13,112 nucleotides of DNA from DATCVR01 sp036566745 (lineage in GTDB: Bacteria > Actinomycetota > Actinomycetes > Jiangellales > Jiangellaceae), in the NCBI GenBank assembly GCA_036566745.1, contig DATCVR010000022.1, positions 1-13,112 of the forward strand, in the 5' to 3' direction. Made by a program: the position numbers and the translations under genes. A model generated the notes under the pieces. That model was not told where the DNA came from. It saw only the letters and a program-made list of their open reading frames with translations, and did not search any database. Below, piece by piece: positions 1-6,704 of the stretch (the stretch's first letter is position 1; the number at the start of each line of letters is the position of its first letter).

Positions 1-392
1 ACCACGACTTCATGGTCCGTACCCGCCAGGCCAAGATCGACGGGATCGACGTACCGGATCTGGAAGTGGATGATCCGCACGAGGCGCGCACGCTGGTGCT
101 GGGCTGGGGATCGACGTACGGACCCATCACGGCAGCTGTACGACGGCTGCGGACGGCCGGCGAGTCGATCGCGCAGGCGCATCTGCGCCACCTCAACCCC
201 TTCCCGCGCAACCTGGGCGCGGTGCTCAGCCGTTACGACAAGGTCGTCATCCCGGAGATGAACCTCGGACAGCTCGCCACGCTCATCCGGGCGAAGTACC
301 TGGTCGACGCGCACAGCTACAACCAGGTCAACGGCATGCCGTTCAAGGCCGAACAGCTCGCCACGGCTCTCAAGGAGGCCATCGATGGCTGA
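1..392 (+). CDS. korA: 2-oxoglutarate:ferredoxin oxidoreductase, alpha subunit (3' end, partial)
   Basis: The 5' end lies outside the window; the readable frame begins at base 3 and gives the last 129 residues before a TGA at 390-392. The visible part is the C-terminal domain of the fused gamma-alpha type subunit, with the segments LVLGWGSTYGPI, AQAHLRHLNPFP, VIPEMNLGQLA and KYLVDAHSYNQVNG that are characteristic of actinobacterial KorA. With KorB it would oxidatively decarboxylate 2-oxoglutarate to succinyl-CoA in the cytoplasm and pass electrons to ferredoxin. The last 8 bases overlap the start of korB (385-392), so the two subunits are probably translationally coupled. The identification rests on motif recognition plus the adjacent korB. 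A related 2-oxoacid substrate such as pyruvate cannot be excluded from this fragment. Confidence 0.93.
   Translation, partial: HDFMVRTRQAKIDGIDVPDLEVDDPHEARTLVLGWGSTYGPITAAVRRLRTAGESIAQAHLRHLNPFPRNLGAVLSRYDKVVIPEMNLGQLATLIRAKYLVDAHSYNQVNGMPFKAEQLATALKEAIDG
372..378 (+). promoter_or_regulatory. Ribosome binding site of korB inside korA
   Basis: AAGGAGG is close to the ideal anti-16S sequence and ends six bases before the korB ATG. It sits in the coding end of korA, fixes the korB start and supports coupled production of the two subunits. Confidence 0.8.
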
Positions 393-1452
393 GACGTCCA
401 CGGAAGGCACGGGCACGATCGAGGCACTCACGCTCGTCCCCAAGGCCGAGGCCCGCCAGAGCATGAAGGACTTCAAGAGCGACCAGGAAGTCCGCTGGTG
501 CCCCGGCTGCGGTGACTACGCGATCCTCGCCGCCGTCCAGGGCTTCATGCCGGAGCTCGGGCTGGCCAAGGAGAACATCGTCTTCGTCTCCGGCATCGGC
601 TGCTCGTCGCGGTTCCCGTACTACATGAACACCTACGGCATGCACTCGATCCACGGACGGGCGCCGGCGATCGCGACGGGCCTGGCGTCGTCTCGCCGCG
701 ACCTGTCGGTGTGGGTGGTCACGGGTGACGGAGACGCGCTGTCCATCGGCGGCAACCACCTCATCCACGCCCTGCGCCGGAACGTGAACCTGAAGATCCT
801 GCTCTTCAACAACCGGATCTACGGCCTGACGAAGGGCCAGTACTCCCCCACCTCCGAGGTCGGCAAGATCACGAAGTCGACACCGATGGGCTCGCTGGAC
901 GCCCCCTTCAACCCGGTGTCCCTCGCCATCGGGGCCGAGGCGTCCTTCGTGGCGCGGACGGTGGACTCGGACCGCAAGCACCTGACGCAGGTGCTGCGGG
1001 AGGCGGCCGCACATCCGGGTACCGCGCTGATCGAGATCTACCAGAACTGCAACATCTTCAACGACGGCGCCTTCGAGATCCTGAAGAACTCCGACACCCG
1101 CGACGAGGTCCTGATCCGGCTCGAGCACGGCGAGCCGGTGCGCTTCGGCCCCGACGGCGGCCACGGTATCCGGCGCAACCCTCACACAGCGGCGCTGGAG
1201 ATCTGCGACGGCGACGACCCGGCTGTGGTGGTCCACGACGCCCACGCCCACGACCCCAGCGCCGCGTTCGCGCTCTCCCGGCTGGCCGATCCCGGCACCC
1301 TCGCCCGCACCCCGATCGGCATCTTCCGGCAGGTCGAGCGACCGACCTACGGCGACCTGATGGGTGACCAGCTCGACCACGCCGTCGAGACCCAGGGAGT
1401 CGGCGACCTCACCGCGCTGCTGCACGGCCGTGACACCTGGACCGTCGCCTGA
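385..1452 (+). CDS. korB: 2-oxoglutarate:ferredoxin oxidoreductase, beta subunit (TPP and 4Fe-4S binding)
   Basis: A 355-residue protein. The thiamine diphosphate motif begins with GDG at residues 114-116 and ends with NN at 142-143. Four cysteines, C39 and C42 (in WCPGCGDY), C73 (GIGCSSR) and C222 (QNCNIF), have almost the spacing of the [4Fe-4S] ligands known in archaeal 2-oxoacid oxidoreductases. The segment YMNTYGMHSIHGRAPAIATG (80-99) is a family signature. It catalyses the decarboxylation half of the KorAB reaction and reduces ferredoxin, as an alternative or supplement to the NAD-linked 2-oxoglutarate dehydrogenase. The start is well supported: AAGGAGG at 372-378 lies six bases before the ATG, inside the end of korA. 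The next gene follows after 56 bases, which include a small inverted repeat. No key residue is missing. Confidence 0.95.
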   Translation: MAETSTEGTGTIEALTLVPKAEARQSMKDFKSDQEVRWCPGCGDYAILAAVQGFMPELGLAKENIVFVSGIGCSSRFPYYMNTYGMHSIHGRAPAIATGLASSRRDLSVWVVTGDGDALSIGGNHLIHALRRNVNLKILLFNNRIYGLTKGQYSPTSEVGKITKSTPMGSLDAPFNPVSLAIGAEASFVARTVDSDRKHLTQVLREAAAHPGTALIEIYQNCNIFNDGAFEILKNSDTRDEVLIRLEHGEPVRFGPDGGHGIRRNPHTAALEICDGDDPAVVVHDAHAHDPSAAFALSRLADPGTLARTPIGIFRQVERPTYGDLMGDQLDHAVETQGVGDLTALLHGRDTWTVA

Positions 1453-1453
1453 C

Positions 1454-1469
1454 GTCACGTTTGCGTGAC
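1454..1469. repeat. Short inverted repeat just after korB
   Basis: GTCACG (1454-1459) and CGTGAC (1464-1469) are perfect inverted arms around a TTTG loop. The stretch begins with the palindrome TGACGTCA (1450-1457), which includes the korB stop codon. It could be a small RNA hairpin attenuating read-through into the acetyltransferase, or a protein-binding site. There is no T-run behind it, so it is not a classical intrinsic terminator. Function unknown. Confidence 0.35.
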
Positions 1470-1508
1470 ATCCCGGAAATGCGGTGAAGGTCGCTCCATG
1501 CCAGGATC

Positions 1509-1964
1509 ATGGCCGTGGAAATCGTGATCAGCCGTGCGGACGCCACCTCGCGGGTCGTCCAGGAGCTCTGTGACGCGCAACAAGCCGAGATGGCCGAGCG
1601 CTACGGAGAGGACGACATCCCCGTCGCCGTCAACCCCGACATCGCCTTCGTGCTGGCCACGTCCGGCGACGGCGAGCCGCTCGGGTGCGGGGGCGTCCAG
1701 CTGCTCGAACCAGGTGTCGGCGAGCTCAAGCGCATGTACGTCGTGCCGTCGCACCGCGGACAGGGCATCTCCCGCCGGCTGCTGCGCGCGGTCGAAGCGC
1801 TCGCCGTCGAGCAGGGCCTGAAGATCATGCGACTCGAGACCGGCACCCGCCAGCCGGAGTCGGTCGGGCTGTACACCACCAGCGGGTACGACCGGATCCC
1901 GCGATTCGGCCAGTACACCGACTGGCCGCTGAGCCTGTGCTTCGAGAAGCACCTGGTGCCCTGA
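1509..1964 (+). CDS. GNAT-family N-acetyltransferase
   Basis: A 151-residue single-domain protein of normal GNAT size. The acetyl-CoA binding motif A is clear: strand LKRMYVVP (73-80), then the pyrophosphate loop HRGQGIS (82-88), matching (Q/R)xxGx(G/A), and the helix RRLLRAVEAL. Motif B follows as SVGLYTTSGYDRIPRFGQY (118-136), with the Tyr of GLYTTSGY near the usual catalytic region. Such enzymes transfer an acetyl group from acetyl-CoA to an amine; the acceptor cannot be told from sequence. It reads in the same direction as korAB, 56 bases downstream, and may be co-transcribed with it. The ribosome site before the ATG is weak (a GGA four bases upstream of the start, and GAAGG about 19 bases away), so the start is only moderately certain. 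Confidence 0.88.
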   Translation: MAVEIVISRADATSRVVQELCDAQQAEMAERYGEDDIPVAVNPDIAFVLATSGDGEPLGCGGVQLLEPGVGELKRMYVVPSHRGQGISRRLLRAVEALAVEQGLKIMRLETGTRQPESVGLYTTSGYDRIPRFGQYTDWPLSLCFEKHLVP

Positions 1965-2020
1965 CGGATTCGTCCCGTCTCGTGGCCTGAACGACCGCTC
2001 CGGCCTTTCCTGAGCCCCCG

Positions 2021-2035
2021 TAGCATCTGCCGGTG
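2021..2035 (+). promoter_or_regulatory. Putative leaderless promoter of the RarD gene
   Basis: TAGCAT at 2021-2026 fits the actinobacterial -10 pattern TANNNT and ends six bases before the GTG start at 2033. Transcription would therefore begin at or beside the start codon. No Shine-Dalgarno-like purine run precedes the GTG and no -35 TTGAC is seen. Both points agree with a leaderless mRNA, which is common in actinobacteria. Inference from spacing only. Confidence 0.45.
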
Positions 2036-2935
2036 CACTCCTCCCGGGCCGGCGTCCTCTACGGCGTCGCGGCCTACGGGCTGTGGGGGTTCCTCCCGCT
2101 GTACTGGCTCCTGCTCGACGACGCCGGGAGCGTCGAGGTCGTCGCCCACCGGGTGGTGTGGGCGCTGGTCGTGGTCCTGGTGATCCTCGCGGTCGCCGGC
2201 CGCCTGCGGGGGCTGACGAGGCTGGGCCGGCGCGGCTACGGCCTGCTCGCCGTGGCGTCGGTGGTCGTCGCGGCCAACTGGTGCCTCTACATCTGGGCGG
2301 TTGACACCAATCAGGTCATCGAGGCCTCCCTGGGCTACTTCGTCAACCCCCTCGTGACGATCCTGCTGGGGGTGGTCGTGCTGCGCGAGCAGCTCCGGAG
2401 CGCCCAGTGGCTGGCCGTGGGGATCGCCGCCCTCGCGGTCGTCGTCCTCACGATCGACTACGGCCGGCTGCCCTGGATCGCGCTGGCGCTGGCACTCACG
2501 TTCGCCACCTACGGCTTCGTGAAGAAGAAGGCCGGCGTCGGCGCCGCGGAGAGCCTCGCGATCGAGGCAGCTGTGCTCCTCGTGCCCAGCGTGGGGTTCC
2601 TGGTCTGGCTCGCGGCTCGGGGCGAGGCGACCTTCGGTCACGCGGGCCCGGCCATCGACGTGGCGCTGGTGGCCGTGGGGCTGGTCACCGCGGTTCCGCT
2701 GCTGTGCTTCAGCGCGGCAGCGACCCGGGTGCCGCTGACCACGCTCGGGCAGCTGCAGTACCTCGCGCCCACCATCAACTTCGTCCTCGGGGTGACGATC
2801 TTCGACGAGGACATCCCGCCGGCCCGGCTGGCCGGTTTCGGGCTGGTCTGGATCGCGTTGGTCATCGTCACTGTCGACGCGCTGCGGCACCGGCGCGGGG
2901 CAGCGACGGTTTCGGTCGAGTCGACGGCGGGATGA
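2033..2935 (+). CDS. rarD: RarD-type EamA/DMT-superfamily permease
   Basis: A 300-residue, strongly hydrophobic protein with about ten predicted membrane helices, the usual RarD length and topology (two EamA repeats). Family hallmarks are visible: LYGVAAYGLWGFLPLYW near the N-terminus (residues 9-25), NWCLYIWAVDTNQVIEASLG in the first repeat, YFVNPLVTILLGVVVLRE after it, and PLTTLGQLQYLAPTINFVLG in the second repeat. RarD proteins are inner-membrane transporters of the drug/metabolite superfamily; E. coli RarD is named for chloramphenicol sensitivity, but the natural substrate is not established. The GTG start is chosen because it opens the conserved N-terminal helix and lies right behind a -10-like box. 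It is an isolated + strand gene, 68 bases after the acetyltransferase. Confidence 0.9.
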   Translation: MHSSRAGVLYGVAAYGLWGFLPLYWLLLDDAGSVEVVAHRVVWALVVVLVILAVAGRLRGLTRLGRRGYGLLAVASVVVAANWCLYIWAVDTNQVIEASLGYFVNPLVTILLGVVVLREQLRSAQWLAVGIAALAVVVLTIDYGRLPWIALALALTFATYGFVKKKAGVGAAESLAIEAAVLLVPSVGFLVWLAARGEATFGHAGPAIDVALVAVGLVTAVPLLCFSAAATRVPLTTLGQLQYLAPTINFVLGVTIFDEDIPPARLAGFGLVWIALVIVTVDALRHRRGAATVSVESTAG

Positions 2936-2949
2936 GCAGCTCCGGGCCC

Positions 2950-2955
2950 TACGAT
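2950..2955 (+). promoter_or_regulatory. Putative -10 box of gntR
   Basis: TACGAT matches the TANNNT pattern and lies 36 bases before the gntR GTG. A start of transcription about seven bases on would fall inside the operator-like sites at 2960-2979, as expected for autorepression. No convincing -35 is visible. Confidence 0.35.
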
Positions 2956-2959
2956 GGAC

Positions 2960-2979
2960 GGCATATACCGGTCTAGAGC
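2960..2979. promoter_or_regulatory. Two adjacent GntR-type operator candidates before gntR
   Basis: GGCATATACC (2960-2969) differs at one base from the core GGTATATACC of the perfect palindrome before the PTS operon. GGTCTAGAGC (2970-2979) differs at one base from GGTCTAGACC, the core of the DasR-responsive element of Streptomyces as I recall it. Both fit the HutC-subfamily pattern GT-N-TA-N-AC with one error each, and they abut with centres 10 bases, one helical turn, apart. Probably sites of autoregulation by the GntR gene that begins 12 bases later. Confidence 0.5.
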
Positions 2980-2991
2980 GGCGAGGGCCTG

Positions 2992-3741
2992 GTGACTGCC
3001 GGAATGACGATCGACCCGACGAGCCCGGTGCCGAAATACCTCCAGCTTCGCGAGCTGCTGCTGGACGAGATCGACCGCGGCATGAAGGTCCACACGCCGG
3101 TGCCCTCCGAGCGCGAGCTCGAGGCCCGCTACGGGCTGTCCCGGATGACGGCGCGCAAGGCGCTCGACCGCCTTGTCGCCGAGGGACGCCTCTACCGGGT
3201 GTCCGGCAAGGGCACCTTCGTCGCCGCGCCACGCATCGAGTTGCCGCTGCGGCTGACCTCGTTCACCGACGACATGAAGGCGCGCGGGCTCCAGCCGGGG
3301 TCCCGCGAGGTCGAGCACGCCCGTGTCCCCGCCGGTCCCGTCGTGGCCACCCATCTGAACGTGCCCGACGAGGAGCCGGTCCACCGGCTGACCCGGTTAC
3401 GCACCGCCGACGGCGAGCCGATGGCGGTCGAGCGCTGCTACCTGCTGGCCTCGCTGACCCCCGGGCTGCTCGACGAGTCGTTCACCGACCGCTCGCTCTA
3501 CACCGTCCTGGCCGAGCGGTACGGGATCGTCTTCGACTCCGGCGACGAGCGGATCGAGGCGGCCAACGTCGACGCCGACGACGCCGCGCTGCTCGGCGTG
3601 CGGGCCGGAGCAGCAGTCCTGAGGCTCCAGCGGGTGTCGCGATGGCGAGGGCGCACGGTCGAGTTCACGGCGTCCAGCTACCGGGGCGACCGCTACCAGC
3701 TGTCGGCGTCGCTGGACAATCCGCGCCACCTGTCGCCATGA
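2992..3741 (+). CDS. GntR-family (HutC/UTRA) transcriptional regulator of the PTS cassette
   Basis: A 249-residue protein. Residues 11-79 form the winged helix of GntR proteins (SPVPKYLQLRELLLDEI, PSERELEARYGLSRMTARKA, then the wing ending GKGTFV). Residues 88-236 form a UTRA effector domain of the HutC subfamily, with the typical RLTRLRTADGEPMAVERCYL and VEFTASSYRGDRYQL stretches; UTRA domains bind small ligands, often sugar phosphates or amino sugars. GAGGG at 2983-2987 precedes the GTG by four bases; an in-frame ATG at 3004 is an alternative start. It converges on the SIS gene with only seven bases between their stop codons. The operator-like palindromes before it and before the PTS operon, both of HutC type, make it the likely local repressor, relieved by the transported sugar phosphate. 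Target and ligand are inferred. Confidence 0.9.
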   Translation: MTAGMTIDPTSPVPKYLQLRELLLDEIDRGMKVHTPVPSERELEARYGLSRMTARKALDRLVAEGRLYRVSGKGTFVAAPRIELPLRLTSFTDDMKARGLQPGSREVEHARVPAGPVVATHLNVPDEEPVHRLTRLRTADGEPMAVERCYLLASLTPGLLDESFTDRSLYTVLAERYGIVFDSGDERIEAANVDADDAALLGVRAGAAVLRLQRVSRWRGRTVEFTASSYRGDRYQLSASLDNPRHLSP

Positions 3742-3748
3742 CCGGCGC

Positions 3749-4474
3749 TCAGCCGAGCTCGGGGATCCGCGGCCGGTAGCGATCATGGACCTCGCCGTTC
3801 GCGCCGTCCGAGCCGGCGTTGGCGCTGCGCCACAGCGGCAGGACGAGCCCACGGGCCTCGGCTTCGGCCAGGGTGGCGGCCAGGACGAGGTTCCAGACGA
3901 ACACGGTGGCCAGCGACGACAGCGCACCGGTGACCGCCGACTCTGGCGGCCAGGACGCGTCCCCCGGCGGCACCATCGTGTCGAGGACCTCATCCGCGAG
4001 CTCGAAGAGCCGATGCCCGGCCCGGGCCGGCGCCGTCCTGCTCGCCTGCACCGACGTGACCGCCACGACCGTCGCTCCGGCCGCCGAGGCGCCCTGGGCC
4101 AGTTCGACCGGATACGGGTTGATGCCGGAGTTGGAGAAGACGACGACCACGTCGAGCTCGGTGAGCGCGTACTGGGACAGCACCTCGCCCGCCAGCCCGC
4201 TGCGGCGCTCGGCGAGCGTGCTGGCCATCGCGCCGTGCAGCGGGAACAGCTCCCGGTGGTACACCGGCCGGACGAACGCGAGGCCACCGGCGCGGTAGAA
4301 CGCCTCGGTGACCGCCGCGGTCGAATGGCCGGCGCCTGCCGCGTACACCAGGCCACCGGCCGACCACCGGTCGACGATCAGCCGTCCCACTCGGACGACG
4401 GCGTCGCGGTTCGCGTCCTCGACCCGCGCCAGCGCCGCGCGCATCCGGGCGCCGAACGCCTCCGGATCGCTCAT
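3749..4474 (-). CDS. SIS-domain sugar-phosphate binding protein (COG4821/UPF0309-like)
   Basis: A 241-residue protein with one sugar isomerase (SIS) fold. Visible signatures are VYAAGAGHS (43-51), AFYRAGGLAFVRPV (58-71), VVVFSNSGINPYPVELA (110-126), ATVVAVTSVQ (134-143) and ADEVLDTMVPPGDASW (160-175). The SNSG loop (114-117) and GAGHS loop are the phosphate-contacting elements of SIS domains. The GDA-containing tail is typical of the poorly characterised COG4821/UPF0309 group. SIS proteins isomerise, cleave or sense phosphosugars. As last gene of the PTS operon it should act on, or bind, the phosphorylated product in the cytoplasm, but the reaction is unknown. The ATG overlaps the IIA stop by four bases (ATGA, 4471-4474) and a GGAG lies eight bases upstream. 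The open frame continues upstream into IIA, but that part is out-of-frame shadow. Confidence 0.88.
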   Translation of the reverse strand: MSDPEAFGARMRAALARVEDANRDAVVRVGRLIVDRWSAGGLVYAAGAGHSTAAVTEAFYRAGGLAFVRPVYHRELFPLHGAMASTLAERRSGLAGEVLSQYALTELDVVVVFSNSGINPYPVELAQGASAAGATVVAVTSVQASRTAPARAGHRLFELADEVLDTMVPPGDASWPPESAVTGALSSLATVFVWNLVLAATLAEAEARGLVLPLWRSANAGSDGANGEVHDRYRPRIPELG

Positions 4475-4905
4475 GCGGCCGGCTCCAGCAGGGTCCGCAT
4501 CTCTGCCGGGGTGGCGGCCTCGCGGAGCTGCGTGGCCAGGCCGTCCTGGAGCCGGCGGGCCAGGCCGGACAGCATCGCGACGTGACCGCCGTCGTCCGTG
4601 GCGCTGAAGGCCAGCACGAGGTCGACCGGATCGTTCGACGGATGCCCGAACTCCACCGGAGCGGCCAGCCTCGCCGCCGCGAGGCCCGCCCGGATCGCAC
4701 CGCCGTCCGGGCGGGCGTGGGCCAGCGCCAGCCCCGGAGTCAGGACGATGTACGGGCCGTGGTCCTCGACCGTGCGCACGCACGCCTCGACGTACTCCGG
4801 CGTGGCCGCCTCCACCTCGACGAGCAGCCCCGCCGCGCCCCGGACGGCCGCGCGCCAGTCAGGCACCGCCACGCCGAGCGCGGCCGCCACGGCGACTCCG
4901 CTCAC
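4471..4905 (-). CDS. PTS sugar transporter subunit IIA (mannitol/fructose/ascorbate type)
   Basis: A 144-residue cytoplasmic EIIA of the PTS_EIIA type 2 fold. The phosphorylation site is recognised in YIVLTPGLALAHARPDGG (52-69): H63 would accept phosphate from HPr and pass it to the IIB cysteine. The later stretch DPVDLVLAFSATDDGGHVAM (92-111) matches the second conserved block, where H108 corresponds to the partner histidine in the family. Length is normal. The GTG start overlaps the IIB stop by four bases (GTGA, 4902-4905), and the stop overlaps the SIS start in the same way, so IIB, IIA and SIS form a translationally coupled chain. No HPr or enzyme I gene is in the window, so the general PTS components must be encoded elsewhere. 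Confidence 0.92.
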   Translation of the reverse strand: MSGVAVAAALGVAVPDWRAAVRGAAGLLVEVEAATPEYVEACVRTVEDHGPYIVLTPGLALAHARPDGGAIRAGLAAARLAAPVEFGHPSNDPVDLVLAFSATDDGGHVAMLSGLARRLQDGLATQLREAATPAEMRTLLEPAA

Positions 4906-5207
4906 GCCAGCCAGCCCTGCTCACGCAGCGGCCCGCTCAACGACGCGGCCAGCCCGTCGGCGTCGAGGAAGTCACTGACGGTGACCACGACCGGCGCGAG
5001 GTCGAGCAGCTCGTCGGTGTGCATGCCCTGACCGATCACGACGTCCGGCGACATGCTGCGAGCGCTGGACACGTCGGTGTTCTCCACCGAGGCGGGCACC
5101 CCGAGCTTTTCCAGAGCAGTCTCGGCCGTCATCTTGAGGATGAGGCTCGAGCCCATCCCCACACCACAGACGGCCAGCACGTTCAGTGGTTCACGTCGAG
5201 CGTTCAT
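4902..5207 (-). CDS. PTS sugar transporter subunit IIB (Ula/SgaB-like)
   Basis: A 101-residue protein, the usual size of a free-standing IIB. The phosphocysteine loop is near the N-terminus: LAVCGVGMGSSLILKM, with C14 as the residue phosphorylated by IIA-H63, followed by the glycine-serine loop typical of the ascorbate/galactitol/lactose-type IIB fold. The conserved strand ARSMSPDVVIGQGM (49-62) follows. It hands phosphate to the sugar as that passes through IIC. The ATG has GAGAGGA (5215-5221) seven bases upstream. The gene lies 33 bases after the IIC gene and overlaps IIA by four bases. Together with IIC and IIA it completes an enzyme II encoded as three separate polypeptides. Confidence 0.92.
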   Translation of the reverse strand: MNARREPLNVLAVCGVGMGSSLILKMTAETALEKLGVPASVENTDVSSARSMSPDVVIGQGMHTDELLDLAPVVVTVSDFLDADGLAASLSGPLREQGWLA

Positions 5208-5240
5208 CCATCGATCCTCTCTCGGCCTGGCTCGGTTCGA

Positions 5241-6668
5241 TCAACGGGCCGGCGCGGCCTCGGCCTCCGCCGCTGCGTGCTCACGCCGCCGGTTCCGGCG
5301 GCCCAGCCAGACGAGCAGGCCGACGGTCACGGCGAGCGTCACCGTGGGAAGCACCCAGATGCCGCCGGGCAACGCCTCGAGCGGCCGGCCGAGTCCGATG
5401 AGGAGCCAGCCCACGGCGTACCAGTCCGAGTCCGCCAGCGTGGCCAGCTCGGGGGCGGTGTCGGAGTAGAGGCCCCACCCGATCCACTGACCGAAGCCGA
5501 GGATCAGGCCGTTCACGGCGCCGCCGAACACCGCGCCACGCCAGCCGGCCACCGCGTTGCCGAACACGCCCGCGGCACCGCCGCCGAAGAACAGCATGAT
5601 CATCGGCGGGACCAGGACGAACCACCCCGCCGCGGCGAAGATCCCCATCAGGATCAGGAAGGTCACGGTCGTGGCGAGGAAGCCCACCATGACGGCCGTG
5701 GGCGCCTTCGGGAACACGGTGGGCACGTCGAGCCCCGGCTTCGAGTTCGGGATGATCTTGTCGCTGATCCCCTTGAACGCCGGGACGATCTCGGCGAGGA
5801 ACATCCGGACCCCGTAGAGCAGGATCGCGATGCCGGCGGCGAAGCGCAGGGCCGAGACGAAGCCCCACGCCCACGGGCTGATCGTGTCGCTGTAGGCCGC
5901 GGCCTGCTCGGCCACCACGGTCTTGTCGGCGAAGGCCATCGCCACCAGCATGATCACGCCGATGACCAGCGCGGTACTGACCGTGACGTCCTTGAAGAAG
6001 GAGAGCTGACGCGGGAGGTTCAGCTTCTCGGTGTTGTGCTTCTCCGGGTCGCCGAGCCGCTTGGCGCCGTATCCCGCGATCACGTCGACCACCGAGGTGG
6101 TGTGCGCCAGGCCGAAGTCGTTCGACCCGATCACCTTGCGCATCAGCGGCTCGACCCACAGCGGCTGGAGCGTCCAGTAGCAGCCCAGGATGATCGAGCT
6201 GACGGCCACCAGTGGCAGCGCGTCGACCTCGCCGAACGCCTCGACCAGCGAGGCCGCCACGACCACGCTCATCCAGAACAGCAGGTGACCGGTGAGGTAC
6301 ACGTAGCGTGCCGCCGGGAAGATCCGCACCAGCACGAGGTGCACCAGGAAGCCGAAGGCGATGACCAGCGGCACTCGGGAGCCGGGTCCGGCGAGGAAGT
6401 CGTTGAGCGTGTTGGTGGCCGACGGCGGGTCCAGCCCGACCGCGCTGGAGACGATGGCCTGGAAGCTGACCAGCCCGCCCACGAAGATGTCGATGCCGAT
6501 CAGAAGGATGACCACGCCGATCGTGGCTCGCAGCGTGCCGCCGACGACGGCCTCGATCGGCTTGCGCTGGGCCATCAGGCCGACGAGCGTGATCAGGCCG
6601 ATGAGCACCGGGACCTGATTGAAGACGTTGTCGGCGATCCAGGTGAGCGCGTCTTGGGCGACGTTCAT
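5241..6668 (-). CDS. PTS sugar transporter subunit IIC (UlaA/SgaT family), substrate unknown
   Basis: A 475-residue integral membrane protein, close to E. coli UlaA (465) in length, with about eleven hydrophobic segments. Family hallmarks are YVYLTGHLLFWMS (122-134), GSNDFGLAHTTS (181-192), YGVRMFLAEIVPAFKGISDK (285-304), the PGLDVP segment with D314, PMIMLFFGGGAAGVFGN (355-371) and AGWRGAVFGG. It would carry the sugar across the membrane while IIB phosphorylates it. H128 and H189 are kept, but the glutamines that follow the matching histidines in E. coli UlaA (as I recall it: FQQ and HQQQ) are replaced by FWM and HTTS, so ascorbate is doubtful. A perfect GGAGG (6675-6679) stands six bases before the ATG. 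The C-terminus is a charged tail rich in Arg, Glu and Ala. First gene of the operon, under the palindrome at 6705-6718. Confidence 0.92.
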   Translation of the reverse strand: MNVAQDALTWIADNVFNQVPVLIGLITLVGLMAQRKPIEAVVGGTLRATIGVVILLIGIDIFVGGLVSFQAIVSSAVGLDPPSATNTLNDFLAGPGSRVPLVIAFGFLVHLVLVRIFPAARYVYLTGHLLFWMSVVVAASLVEAFGEVDALPLVAVSSIILGCYWTLQPLWVEPLMRKVIGSNDFGLAHTTSVVDVIAGYGAKRLGDPEKHNTEKLNLPRQLSFFKDVTVSTALVIGVIMLVAMAFADKTVVAEQAAAYSDTISPWAWGFVSALRFAAGIAILLYGVRMFLAEIVPAFKGISDKIIPNSKPGLDVPTVFPKAPTAVMVGFLATTVTFLILMGIFAAAGWFVLVPPMIMLFFGGGAAGVFGNAVAGWRGAVFGGAVNGLILGFGQWIGWGLYSDTAPELATLADSDWYAVGWLLIGLGRPLEALPGGIWVLPTVTLAVTVGLLVWLGRRNRRREHAAAEAEAAPAR

Positions 6669-6674
6669 GAGCGA

Positions 6675-6679
6675 CCTCC
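6675..6679 (-). promoter_or_regulatory. Ribosome binding site of PTS IIC
   Basis: Read on the - strand this is GGAGG, six bases before the ATG at 6668. It fixes the start of the first PTS gene and leaves a leader of roughly 35 bases downstream of the predicted transcription start. Confidence 0.75.
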
Positions 6680-6704
6680 ACGACCACGATGCCTGCGGTA
6701 CATC

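Noticed and set aside
370..1458. Long open frame on the - strand opposite korB
   Set aside because: Its product is rich in Arg, Asp, Gly and Val in low-complexity runs, with no recognisable domain. It mirrors the codon structure of korB, whose motifs are unmistakable.
2301..2306. TTGACA considered as a -35 box
   Set aside because: It lies inside the conserved RarD coding segment (WAVDTNQ), without a suitable -10 or gene start behind it.
4475..4783. Possible N-terminal extension of the SIS protein, hinting at a IIA-SIS fusion
   Set aside because: The extension is in a different frame from IIA and reads as low-complexity shadow. The ATG at 4474 overlapping the IIA stop is the natural start.
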